Shown here piece by piece: positions 35,259 through 43,538 of a stretch of 64,000 bases of DNA; within the stretch, counting starts at the first letter, position 1, and each line of letters opens with the position of its first letter. A program made the translations under genes and the position numbers. The DNA is from Pseudoglutamicibacter cumminsii (GTDB taxonomy: Bacteria; Actinomycetota; Actinomycetes; Actinomycetales; Micrococcaceae). The stretch is taken from the NCBI RefSeq assembly GCF_016907775.1, contig NZ_JAFBCO010000001.1:1054001-1118000 (forward strand), given 5' to 3'. The notes below the pieces were generated by a model. It made no database searches and was not told the origin of the DNA. It worked only from the letters and a program-made list of their open reading frames with translations.

Positions 35259-36062
35259 TTACGCCAGCGTCACGACGACCGGCGCATGATCCGACGGGCC
35301 CTTACCCTTGCGTTCCTCACGGTCAACGGCGGCATCAGTCACGCGCGCAGCCAAAGCGGGGGAGAGCAGCTGGAAGTCGATGCGCATCCCCTCACCCTTA
35401 GGGAAACGCAGCTTCTGATAATCCCAGTACGTGAACACACCGGGGCCGGGGTGGCGCTCACGCATCGGATCCACAAAACCGGTGCCCAGGAACGCGTGGA
35501 AAGCGTCGCGCTCGGGTTGGGAAACGTGAGTGAGTCCGTTGTCGAGGAAGTACTGCATATCCCATACGTCCTCGTCGCGCGGGGCGATGTTCCAGTCGCC
35601 CGTCAACGCGATTTGCGCCTGCGGATCCTCCGCTAGCCAGCCGGCCGCCTGCCGGTTCAGCTCCGCGAGCCACTCCAACTTATACGGCATGTGCTCATCG
35701 TCCAGGGCGCGCCCATTCGGCACGTACAAGCTCCACACGCGCACGCCACCACAGGTCGCGGCGATCGCACGAGCCTCCTGAACCGGATCCACCCCGCCCT
35801 TACCGAACGCAGGCTGGCCAGGGAACGTCCGCTCAACATCCTCGAGACCCACACGGGACGCGATCGCAACACCATTCCACTGCGAAAAACCGAAATGCGC
35901 TACGTCGTAATCGAGCGACTCGAACAGTTCCCAGGGGAAGTTCTCGTCCTTGCATTTGGTTTCCTGGATGGCCAGAACATCAACATCATTCTGCTCAAGC
36001 CACGCCTCAACACGGTCAGCGCGGGCCCGCAGCGAATTCACATTCCACGTTGCAATCTTCAC
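35259..36062 (-). CDS. xthA: Exodeoxyribonuclease III / AP endonuclease
   Basis: 267 residues from the GTG at 36062 (VKIATWNVNSLRAR); an in-frame ATG at 36107 adds 15 unconserved residues. It repairs abasic sites and trims DNA 3' ends. Motifs of the EEP nuclease fold: TWNVNSLRAR, LAIQETKCKD (metal-binding Glu), LTGDWNIAPRDEDV and SDHAPVVVTL (catalytic Asp-His). Length fits XthA. It lies 90 bases downstream of the acyl-CoA synthetase gene on the same strand. Confidence 0.93.
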   Translation of the reverse strand: MKIATWNVNSLRARADRVEAWLEQNDVDVLAIQETKCKDENFPWELFESLDYDVAHFGFSQWNGVAIASRVGLEDVERTFPGQPAFGKGGVDPVQEARAIAATCGGVRVWSLYVPNGRALDDEHMPYKLEWLAELNRQAAGWLAEDPQAQIALTGDWNIAPRDEDVWDMQYFLDNGLTHVSQPERDAFHAFLGTGFVDPMRERHPGPGVFTYWDYQKLRFPKGEGMRIDFQLLSPALAARVTDAAVDREERKGKGPSDHAPVVVTLA

Positions 36063-36151
36063 GCACACAACCGTATCAACGTCCGCGGTGGCAGGGCGGC
36101 AGGGCACGATGCGGCGCCTCGGCAGTGCAAGGCCGCCACCCGCATCGGCGG

Positions 36152-37882
36152 CTACTTAGACCGGACCGACTTCAGCGCCGGGAAGTCGCGCTCCTTGTAC
36201 TCGGTGCCCTGAGCATCGGGCAGCAGCTGCCCGTCGGGGCCGCGCTTCGCGGATTCTTCGTTGCGCAGGTCAACGCGGCGGATCTTGCCGGACACGGTCT
36301 TCGGCAGGTCCGCGAATTCGAGGCGGCGGATCCGGCGGAACGGTGGCACGTTTTCCTTGCAGTAACGGAAAATCGATTCCGCGGTTTCCGGGGTCGGTTC
36401 GTGCCCGGCCGCGAGAATGATGTACGCCTTCGGCACGGACAAACGGATCGGATCCGGCGACGGCACCACGGCGGCCTCCGCGACGGCGGGATGCTCAACC
36501 AGGACAGACTCCAGCTCGAACGGCGAAATACGGTAGTCCGAAGACTTGAACACGTCGTCGGCGCGCCCCACATATGTGTAGATGCCGCGCTCATCCACCT
36601 CAGCGATGTCGCCCGTGTGGTAGAGCCCGCCGCGCATCGCACGCTCGGTGCGTTCCGGCTCGTTGTAGTAGCCCGCCATGAGCCCGCCCGGGCGTGGATC
36701 CAGACGCAAGCACAGCTCACCCAGCTGCGCCTCTTCGCCCGTGGTCGTGTCGATCAAGACCGGCTCGTAGCCCGGCATCGCGCGCCCCATCGCGCCGATC
36801 TTCACCGGCATACCAGGAGGGTTCGCAACCTGGACCGTGGACTCGGTCTGCCCGAAGCCGTCGCGGATCGTCTGACCCCACGCCTTCGCAACGGTATCGA
36901 TCACAACAGCGTTGAGCGGCTCACCAGCGGAAACCAGCTTCTTCGGCGGGTTCGTCAGACGCGTCAAATCAGCCTGGATCAGCATGCGCCACACGGTCGG
37001 CGGCGCGCAGAAACTCGTGACCGACTCCTCCGACATGTGCTCCATCAACTTGATCGCATCGAAACGCTCATAGTTATAGATGTAGACGGTTGCCTCTCCG
37101 ATCCACGGCGCAAAAACATTCGACCACGCGTGCTTACCCCACCCCGGGGACGCGACGTTCAAATGCACATCGCCCGGCTCAATCCCGATCCAATACATCG
37201 TGGATAGATGCCCCATCGGGTACGAATAATGCGTGTGCTCAACCAGCTTCGCTTGCTGCGTGGTGCCCGATGTGAAGTACAGCAGCATCGAATCGTCACC
37301 GGTGGCCTTGTGTTCCGGAACGAACGATTCCGGCGCGGCATCCGCATCGGCCCAATGATGAGCCCCAGCGAAAACCGAATCGACATCGATCAGCGAGTAC
37401 TCGCCCTCGATGTCCGCGAACTTCTCCAGATCATGCTGGTCAGCGATGACCCAGCGCGCACCGCCACGCGTAATGCGGTCCTGAAGGTCGGCGCCCACCA
37501 TCTGGGTAGTGGTCGGGATCAAAACCGAACCGAGCTTCACGGAAGCCAAAACCGACTCCCACAGCTCAACCCGGTTCCCGAGCATCAAAATGATCTTGTC
37601 GCCAAACTTCACACCCAGCTGCGCCCACCACGACGCCACCTGATTCGACCGCTCCGAAAGCTCCGCCCACGTGCGGGTGGTGCGCGTCTCGTCGTCCTCA
37701 ACGATGATGAGCGCAGGGTCGTTCGCGCGCTCGCCGGCTGCGACCTGATCGAACCAGTCGAACCCGAAGTTGAAGCCCGGGATGTCCGGCCACGTGAACG
37801 TTTCACGCGCTTTTTCGTAGTCCTCCCGGTAGGTCAGCAACTGGTCGCGTGCGGCCTTGTACTGCTCGAATTGTTGCGACAT
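36152..37882 (-). CDS. AMP-forming acyl-CoA synthetase (medium-chain/ACSM-like)
   Basis: 576 residues. It is an ANL-superfamily enzyme that activates a carboxylic acid with ATP and CoA. The core GFGQTESTVQVANPPG, YHTGDIAEVDERG, YVGRADDVFKSSDYRISPFE and the catalytic Lys in KTVSGKIRRVDLR are intact. The P-loop reads YFTSGTTQQAKLVEH instead of the usual TSGTTGxPK, with Gln and Ala at positions normally Gly and Pro, which may change ATP handling. The overall pattern is closest to ACSM medium-chain synthetases; the true substrate is unknown. Confidence 0.85.
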   Translation of the reverse strand: MSQQFEQYKAARDQLLTYREDYEKARETFTWPDIPGFNFGFDWFDQVAAGERANDPALIIVEDDETRTTRTWAELSERSNQVASWWAQLGVKFGDKIILMLGNRVELWESVLASVKLGSVLIPTTTQMVGADLQDRITRGGARWVIADQHDLEKFADIEGEYSLIDVDSVFAGAHHWADADAAPESFVPEHKATGDDSMLLYFTSGTTQQAKLVEHTHYSYPMGHLSTMYWIGIEPGDVHLNVASPGWGKHAWSNVFAPWIGEATVYIYNYERFDAIKLMEHMSEESVTSFCAPPTVWRMLIQADLTRLTNPPKKLVSAGEPLNAVVIDTVAKAWGQTIRDGFGQTESTVQVANPPGMPVKIGAMGRAMPGYEPVLIDTTTGEEAQLGELCLRLDPRPGGLMAGYYNEPERTERAMRGGLYHTGDIAEVDERGIYTYVGRADDVFKSSDYRISPFELESVLVEHPAVAEAAVVPSPDPIRLSVPKAYIILAAGHEPTPETAESIFRYCKENVPPFRRIRRLEFADLPKTVSGKIRRVDLRNEESAKRGPDGQLLPDAQGTEYKERDFPALKSVRSK

Positions 37883-38071
37883 GGGTTCCTCCCGGGGTTC
37901 GTCGATCCCGCCGCTATTGATGCGGGCGGGGAGCGCTGGTTCGCGCGGTTTTGACGAGGTTTGTGTTGAACGGATTGTTGTTTAGGTTATCGATAAAAAC
38001 GTTTGCGAGCCGGAAAGATACGGACCATGACGAAGGTCATTCGTGGTGGCGGGGTCAGTTCCGCCACTGCC

Positions 38072-38899
38072 TCATTCTTTCCACCAGGCGTCCGATGGGG
38101 TGGCTGGGGTGCGGCGCTTGTGTCGGCTACGGAGGTAGGCGGCTTCGATGCGTTCTGCTGCTTCGTCTGGGACAGTTTCGCCGCGCAGATACGCGTCGAG
38201 GTGGGCGTAAGAGACACCCATTTCGTCCTCATCGAGCCGGCCGGGTTGGCCGTCCAAGAGGTCCGCGGTCGGGACTTTATCGACCACGCGTTGCGGCGCC
38301 CCGAGGTGACGCAACAGTTCACCGACCTGCCCCTTCGTGAGCCCAGCCAGCGGGAGCACATCGGCGCCGCCGTCACCGAACTTAGTGAAGAACCCCATCG
38401 TCGATTCCGCGGCCTGATCGGTACCAACCACCAGCTGGCCGCGTTCGCCTGCGAGTGCGTACTGTGCCGCCATCCGCATGCGGGCCTTCAGGTTGCCGCG
38501 GTTGAAGTCCGTGAGAGGGGAGCCCGTGGTGGCTTCGATCTGCTGCTCAAGGCCGGCGACACCCGGCGCGATATCCACGACGTGCGGGTCATCGGCCTGG
38601 ATGAAGTCCATCGCGGCCTGCGCGTCGGCTTCATCGGCCTGGATCGCGTGCGGCAAGCGAACCGCGGTGAACGTGGCGTCTGTGTTGTGCTGGGTACGGA
38701 GGCGTTCGACCGCGAGCTGCGCGAGGCGGCCCGCGAGCGACGAATCAACCCCGCCCGAAATACCCAAAACATAGCCGCGCGCGTGAGCCGTGAGGGCGTA
38801 ATCCACCAAGAACTGGACGCGATCCTCGACTTCCTGAGCCGCGTCAATCTTGGGTTTGACACCCATTTCAGCGATGACCTGTTGCTGCAGAGACCTCAT
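38072..38899 (-). CDS. nadE: NH3-dependent NAD+ synthase
   Basis: 275 residues, the short ammonia-dependent form without a glutaminase domain. It adenylates deamido-NAD and amidates it to NAD+. The N-type PP-loop LGISGGVDSSLAGRLAQLA is clear, followed by GNLKARMRMAAQYALAG, VVGTDQAAESTMGFFTKFGDGGAD and GLTKGQVGELLRHLG, all conserved. The C terminus SRHKRRTPATPSDAWWKE is complete. Confidence 0.95.
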   Translation of the reverse strand: MRSLQQQVIAEMGVKPKIDAAQEVEDRVQFLVDYALTAHARGYVLGISGGVDSSLAGRLAQLAVERLRTQHNTDATFTAVRLPHAIQADEADAQAAMDFIQADDPHVVDIAPGVAGLEQQIEATTGSPLTDFNRGNLKARMRMAAQYALAGERGQLVVGTDQAAESTMGFFTKFGDGGADVLPLAGLTKGQVGELLRHLGAPQRVVDKVPTADLLDGQPGRLDEDEMGVSYAHLDAYLRGETVPDEAAERIEAAYLRSRHKRRTPATPSDAWWKE

Positions 38900-38968
38900 A
38901 AACCCAGCTTAGTCCTAGGCGTGGGTGTGTGGGTGGGTGCGTGGGCGGCGGCGCGGGATGGTGCCGGC

Positions 38969-39625
38969 TTACGATGCGGGTGGCGCCGGTGGCGGCGGCA
39001 AGAAACCACGCGGGGTGGTGTTGTCTTCCGGTTCTTCCGTCGGCGCAGGGTCAGCTGGTGGTGCAGTGTTTGTTGGTGGAGCTGGCGGAGGTGGCAACTG
39101 TGGGGAAGCCGCGGGCTCAGCGTTAGGCGCGGCTGCGTCGTGGGCTGCGGGCACATCGGGAGTTGTGGGTTCAGCGTTAGCCGCGGGCTCGGCGTTAGGC
39201 GCAACCGCATCGTCGGCTTCCTTGCTGTGCGGGCCGGCGCTCTGAGCGATCTCCTGACCAACCTCAGCCGCGGCCGCCTCAACAACGCCGCGCATCGAAA
39301 CCTTCTCGGAAACCGGGGCATCCAGGCCGACATCGTCCGGGACCTGCGGAGCCGGAATCACGGGCTGAGCCGCACGAATATGCGGGTCAGCGATCGCCTC
39401 AGCCTCATGCTCGGCGGCACGAACCGCGGCATAAATGTCCTCAGAATCAGCGCCGAGGCGCTTAGCGATCGCGGCATCAACCGCATCGGCATCAGGTTCC
39501 CAATCAGTAGGTTCCCAATCCGTGGGCTCCCACGAAGAATGAGGCTCGGGAATCTCAAGCTCGGCAGGAGCCGCATCGAACGGCTCAACATCCTCGGCCG
39601 GGCCAGGAGGAGTAGGAAGAGACAT
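38969..39625 (-). CDS. Acidic Pro/Ala-rich protein of unknown function
   Basis: 218 residues. It is low-complexity: an acidic N-terminal half with a duplicated WEPTDWEPTDWEP motif and a helical segment (AVDAAIAKRLGADSEDIYAAVRAAEHEAEAIA), then Pro/Ala-rich sequence ending in PPPPAPPAS. There is no signal peptide or membrane segment. No family recognised. The reading frame is supported by its codon bias and by the divergent pyrE gene, which leaves about 95 bases for promoters. Confidence 0.55.
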   Translation of the reverse strand: MSLPTPPGPAEDVEPFDAAPAELEIPEPHSSWEPTDWEPTDWEPDADAVDAAIAKRLGADSEDIYAAVRAAEHEAEAIADPHIRAAQPVIPAPQVPDDVGLDAPVSEKVSMRGVVEAAAAEVGQEIAQSAGPHSKEADDAVAPNAEPAANAEPTTPDVPAAHDAAAPNAEPAASPQLPPPPAPPTNTAPPADPAPTEEPEDNTTPRGFLPPPPAPPAS

Positions 39626-39719
39626 CGGGTACCCCCAATCGTTGACCTAACCCCAGAATACGGGGAATAAGGCGTGAGGGAAATGAGGAAAACCCGGCGG
39701 AGCGCCTAAACTAGGGAAC

Positions 39720-40274
39720 ATGACCAGCAACGAACGCGCACGCCTGCAACAGCTCATCAGCGACCTCGCCGTGGTGCGAGGCAAAGTGATCCTCTCCTCC
39801 GGGAAAGAAGCCGACTACTACGTTGATCTGCGGCGGGTGACGCTACACCACGAAGCCTCGATTTTGATTGGTCGTCAGCTGCTGGAAGCCTGCGACGACG
39901 CCGGTGTGAGCTTTGAGGCGGCTGGCGGGCTGACGATGGGCGCCGACCCAGTGGGTACTGCGATCATGCACGCGGCGCGGGAAGCGGGACGTGAGATTGA
40001 CGCGTTCGTGGTGCGGAAGGCCGCGAAAGACTACGGCATGGGCCGGCAGGTTGAGGGGCCGGGCGTTGAGGGGCGCGACGTGCTGATCGTGGAGGACACG
40101 TCGACAACCGGTGGTTCCGCGCTTACCGCGGTGGAAGGTGTGTGGAAGGCGGGCGGCAACGTGGTTGCTGTAGCGGTGATCGTTGACCGTGACACCGGCG
40201 CCGCTGAACGCATCAAGGAAGAAGCCGGCGTGCCGTACATCGCGCTGTTCAGCAAAAACGACCTCGGCCTCTAA
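39720..40274 (+). CDS. pyrE: Orotate phosphoribosyltransferase
   Basis: 184 residues. It joins orotate to PRPP to make OMP in pyrimidine synthesis. It has the N-terminal GKVILSSGKEADYYVDLRRV, the PRPP-binding VLIVEDTSTTGGSALTAV and the hydrophobic AAGGLTMGADPVG block. It lacks any adjacent pyr genes. Its TAA stop is the first part of a dyad element, and two more direct units follow. Confidence 0.95.
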   Translation: MTSNERARLQQLISDLAVVRGKVILSSGKEADYYVDLRRVTLHHEASILIGRQLLEACDDAGVSFEAAGGLTMGADPVGTAIMHAAREAGREIDAFVVRKAAKDYGMGRQVEGPGVEGRDVLIVEDTSTTGGSALTAVEGVWKAGGNVVAVAVIVDRDTGAAERIKEEAGVPYIALFSKNDLGL

Positions 40275-40352
40275 CCTTTAGCAACAAGAGTGTCGAAAAA
40301 CCTTTGGCAACGAGAGTGCTGAAATAACCTTTAGCACCGTAAGTGTCGAAAT
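40272..40352 (+). repeat. Three direct tandem dyad elements after pyrE
   Basis: Units start at about 40273, 40299 and 40326 (periods 26 and 27), each beginning AACCTTTAGC or AACCTTTGGC. The first supplies the pyrE stop codon. This is the only direct three-unit array seen. Confidence 0.75.
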
Positions 40353-40423
40353 AGATTGTGGCTGCCGCCCCTTGCCGGGGCGGCAGCCACTTTTGTGTGC
40401 GGCTTATGTACGCGGATGGTTGC

Positions 40424-40567
40424 GGCAGGAAAATAGCAGCACTAGTGATGCCGAAGGTTAAATGCGGCTTGGGTTGGCTGCCGAATAACAGCACTCACGT
40501 TGCTGAAAGTTATTTCAGCGCTCAATCCGCTCAACGTTATTTCAGCAATTTCGTTGCCCAAGATTAG
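40424..40567. repeat. 144-bp composite block of dyad elements, copy A (right after the ABC exporter operon)
   Basis: It contains three leftward units (around 40436-40460, 40487-40511 and 40538-40566). It matches 43291-43434 over its full length with roughly a dozen differences, in the same orientation. Confidence 0.8.
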
Positions 40568-40575
40568 AAACCGGG

Positions 40576-41346
40576 CTAGATGACGCTGAACTTATGCCCC
40601 GCACGCAGCCGTGCTCGAGCGATCTGCACCATCAGCAAACCCACAACAGCCCACGCCAAGCCGCGAACCGCATCGAACGCAAGCAAAGACCACGCCACGC
40701 CCGAGTTCAAGCTACCCACCGCATCGACCACACCAGTCAGCGGGACCACCGCACTCAACGGGGCCAGCCACTGGGGGAACAACGCGACCGGCACAATCAC
40801 GCCCGCCATAACCGGCACAACAGCGCCGGCGAACGCGGCACCCTGATACGGGTCAGACAACGCCAAACCGATGCCCGACATCGAAATCCCCAACAAGCCG
40901 CCCACCAGCAAAGCGCACAGCACCAACACGAACAGCCGTGCCACAACCGCCAAGCTAGCGTGTCCGGACATCACCGTGATCACCGTAAGGGAGGCCAGAC
41001 CGGCAGGCAACGCGAGTAGCACCGGCATCACCAGCGACGCCAGCCAGTACGCGAGATCCACCCGCCGGTATTCATGCACAACCTGGAATACCCCGAGGTT
41101 CCGGTCGGTCGCGGTCTTGGAAACCACCCCGGAACACACGCCCAAGCCGATGCCCACCAGCGTGGACGCATACGCGGTACGCAGCACATCCATGGACCCG
41201 ACGTCCTTGGCGAGCAGAACACTGAACAGGATCTCTAGCAGCGGGATCGCAAGCATCGACACCAGCAAGGTTCCGATGGTCGCGTACGCAATCGACGAGG
41301 CTAAAGAAACCCTGAAAGCCGCGGCGAAACGAGATGCGAAACTCAT
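40576..41346 (-). CDS. ABC-2 type exporter permease, second subunit
   Basis: 256 residues with six hydrophobic helices (among them TIGTLLVSMLAIPLLEILF, VMPVLLALPAGLASLTVI and LFVLVLCALLVGGLLGISM), the usual layout of ABC-2 permeases. Its ATG follows the stop of the upstream permease with no gap. With the two upstream genes it forms a three-gene exporter operon. The cargo is unknown; peptide, antibiotic or lipid export are possible. Confidence 0.75.
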   Translation of the reverse strand: MSFASRFAAAFRVSLASSIAYATIGTLLVSMLAIPLLEILFSVLLAKDVGSMDVLRTAYASTLVGIGLGVCSGVVSKTATDRNLGVFQVVHEYRRVDLAYWLASLVMPVLLALPAGLASLTVITVMSGHASLAVVARLFVLVLCALLVGGLLGISMSGIGLALSDPYQGAAFAGAVVPVMAGVIVPVALFPQWLAPLSAVVPLTGVVDAVGSLNSGVAWSLLAFDAVRGLAWAVVGLLMVQIARARLRAGHKFSVI

Positions 41347-42114
41347 CTAGATCACCGCCAAGGTGCCAGCGGAACGGGCCTTGCGGATAGCTGATTTGCC
41401 GAGCCAGTACGATGCGACGAACCAGCACGCTGTCACGCCCAAGCCGATGAGCAGACGGAACATGACCGCACCTTCCGGGACTTGGCCCAACAAAACCTGG
41501 GTTGAGGCTGACAGCGGAATAATGTAGCTCAGCTCGTGTAATACCGGTGGCGCGTCTGTAGAAGTGAAAACAAGACCAGAAAGAATGAAAACAGGAATCA
41601 GAAGAAGCTCTTCATACGCAATAGCGTTCGGTGTCAGCACGAAAAGCGCTGCAATCACAAAAGAAATGCTGAGACATGAAACCCACAGCAACAGGATGCT
41701 GACCGCAACCGAGGCCCCTGAAACCGGGGGAGTGCCGTGGCCTACGTCAGTCGCAATCCACAGTAGACCCCACGCGAGCCAAGCGACCGCGAAGGATAGA
41801 AGCCCGAAAACCGAGGCCGCAGACACAACGGCAGCCGCCGGGGAAAGAACGTTGATGCGTGCACTGAATAGGTGGACAAGCGTGCCTTTGAACCGTTCGA
41901 ACCCGAGGATTCCCGCGGCAACAGTGGTGGTGGTCCACATACCAACGATGCCGCTACGCATCCACGCAACCCACGCGTCGCCACCCCACGCATAGTAGGC
42001 GAGCGCTTGAATAGCGAGAATGCCGAGGGTCGATGTGGCCATCAGCGAAACGAAAAACGGAACCCGAGCGAACTCGCCCAGGTGGAAAGCAACCATACGG
42101 AAGTAGCGCATCAT
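41347..42114 (-). CDS. ABC-2 type exporter permease, first subunit
   Basis: 255 residues with about six membrane helices (for example VSILLLWVSCLSISFVIAALF and LLIPVFILSGLVF). It overlaps the ATPase gene by 4 bases (ATGA), so translation is coupled. It differs in sequence from the second permease, so the membrane part is probably a heterodimer. Confidence 0.75.
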   Translation of the reverse strand: MMRYFRMVAFHLGEFARVPFFVSLMATSTLGILAIQALAYYAWGGDAWVAWMRSGIVGMWTTTTVAAGILGFERFKGTLVHLFSARINVLSPAAAVVSAASVFGLLSFAVAWLAWGLLWIATDVGHGTPPVSGASVAVSILLLWVSCLSISFVIAALFVLTPNAIAYEELLLIPVFILSGLVFTSTDAPPVLHELSYIIPLSASTQVLLGQVPEGAVMFRLLIGLGVTACWFVASYWLGKSAIRKARSAGTLAVI

Positions 42115-43097
42115 GGGCGTTTAAGCTCACCTGCCAATGACAAATAGGCTTCCTCAAGCGTGGGCTGACGGGTTACTAAATCGTTCGGTATTTCGATGCT
42201 GTGTTCCCGGAAAATACGCTGCACTTCAGCTTGAATCTGTGCGGGAGTTTGGCTGCTTTCCCAGAAAATAGTGAGCCCCCATCGTGCGCCTTTCGGGGAC
42301 TGCCGCAACTCTTTTACGTGCGGGTGGGAGCGTAGCGCTTCGACGATCTCGGTGTCGCCTGCGTGGATTGTTGCAGTGGTTGTAGCGGTGACACCTGCGT
42401 AATTCACGACTTCCGTGAGCCCGCCTGTGAAGTGGATGCGGCCGGCGCCGATCACGGAAATGACATGGGACACGTCCTCAATCTCAGACATCGTGTGGCT
42501 GGTGAGGAAGACGGCGTGCCCGTTGTTAGCGAGATCCTTCAGTAGGGCACGGATGGATAGCGCGATGTCTGGGTCGAGCCCGTTTGTTGGCTCATCCATG
42601 ACGAGCAGGGCTGGTTCGCCCAGAAGAGCGCGGGCGATGTGGAGGCGTTGAACCATGCCGCGCGAGAAGGAATTAACTTTCTGCTTGCCGTTTTTAGATA
42701 AACTGACAGCGTTAAGAACCCGTTCGGCTTCGGTGGCGATGTCTTTTGGTGGGATGCCTGCGACGTTGGCGAAGAAACGCAAGTTCTTGATAGCGCTCGC
42801 CCTAGGGTAGAAGCCGAGCTCACCGCCGAGCGCGAGTCCGACATCGCGGCGGGCCTGCTGTGATTGCGTTGCGACGTTGTGGCCATTGACGATGACGTCT
42901 CCCCAGGTTGGGTCCAGGATAGAGGCCGCCATTTTCACCAAGGTAGTTTTTCCTGCGCCGTTCGGGCCAATGAGCGCATGGATCTGGCCAGGTTCAACGG
43001 TGAATGAAACGTCACTGACTGCAGTGAACTTTCCCTTGTCATACGTCCGCGAAACGTTCCGGAACTCTAATGCGGGAACCTTCGAATCAGTAGAAAT
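42111..43097 (-). CDS. ABC exporter ATPase with a probable ATT start codon
   Basis: 328 residues if started at ATT 43097. The first in-frame ATG (42941) lies just after the Walker A motif and cannot be the real start. Reading upstream in frame gives a full family N terminus: STDSKVPALEFRNVSRTYDK, then TAVSDVSFTV and ALIGPNGAGKTTLVKM. There is no ATG, GTG or TTG before the in-frame TAG at 43108-43106. The ATT is preceded by AGGGGA at 5-6 bases. Later motifs: FSRGMVQRLHIARAL (signature, FSRG replacing LSGG), LLVMDEPTNGLDPDI (Walker B) and FLTSHTMSEIEDV. It is the energy subunit of the two permeases downstream. Confidence 0.82.
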   Translation of the reverse strand: MSTDSKVPALEFRNVSRTYDKGKFTAVSDVSFTVEPGQIHALIGPNGAGKTTLVKMAASILDPTWGDVIVNGHNVATQSQQARRDVGLALGGELGFYPRASAIKNLRFFANVAGIPPKDIATEAERVLNAVSLSKNGKQKVNSFSRGMVQRLHIARALLGEPALLVMDEPTNGLDPDIALSIRALLKDLANNGHAVFLTSHTMSEIEDVSHVISVIGAGRIHFTGGLTEVVNYAGVTATTTATIHAGDTEIVEALRSHPHVKELRQSPKGARWGLTIFWESSQTPAQIQAEVQRIFREHSIEIPNDLVTRQPTLEEAYLSLAGELKRP

Positions 43098-43290
43098 GTT
43101 CTTCCCCTATTGTGTTTTGCTGAAGTGGGTTTTGGTGAAGTTGGCGCTAAAGCTGTTGACCTTTTGTCAGCAGGTTTTCGACATGAGCGGTGAGTGCGGC
43201 AAACCGAGTGACCGTGAGCCGGGCTAGAAATAGTGTGGCACAGGTCATGCAGAGGTGTAAATACTCTGGCGGGACTGCGATGACGGTAGC

Positions 43291-43434
43291 GGCAGGAAAA
43301 TAACAGCACTAGTGATGCCGAAGGTTAAACACGGCCCGGGTTGGCTGCCGAATAACAGCACTCACGTTGCTGAAAGTTATTTCAGTGCTCAATCCGCCGA
43401 ACTGTATTTCAGCAATTTCGTTGCCCAAGATTAA
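43291..43434. repeat. 144-bp composite block of dyad elements, copy B
   Basis: Near-identical to copy A at 40424-40567 and in the same orientation. The two copies bracket the three-gene ABC exporter. A more diverged third block is at 45570-45709. Confidence 0.8.
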
Positions 43435-43479
43435 ATCGCTTGAGGCTGGCGGGAATGAAATGGCGCACTCAGCGGTTGC

Positions 43480-43496
43480 TATAATTGACACGTCAA
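43480..43496 (+). promoter_or_regulatory. -10 box with overlapping palindromic operator candidate
   Basis: TATAAT at 43480-43485 overlaps by one base TTGAC-AC-GTCAA at 43485-43496, a perfect 5-bp inverted repeat. The LLM gene starts 43 bases downstream. A palindrome at the start site suggests repression by a TetR- or MarR-type protein. No -35 match is evident. Confidence 0.5.
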
Positions 43497-43538
43497 CAAA
43501 CTTCAGGGTTTAAGCCCCGGCATCTAGGAGAAACCACC

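Larger units (their letters stand above)
43098..43538. other. 441-bp divergent region between the ABC exporter and the LLM oxidoreductase gene
   Basis: It contains composite dyad block B (43291-43434) and, near the right end, TATAAT at 43480-43485 with an overlapping TTGAC-AC-GTCAA palindrome. Bases 43110-43290 show no gene or repeat. Confidence 0.6.

Noticed and set aside
36050-37207. A plus-strand open frame antisense to the acyl-CoA synthetase gene
   Set aside because: Shadow of a clear ANL-superfamily gene; low-complexity Arg-rich translation.
38003-39670. A 555-residue open frame antisense to nadE and the acidic protein gene
   Set aside because: No protein family features; nadE on the other strand is unmistakable.
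40272-40352. CRISPR-like array
   Set aside because: Units are joined directly with no spacers, vary in sequence, and no cas genes are present.
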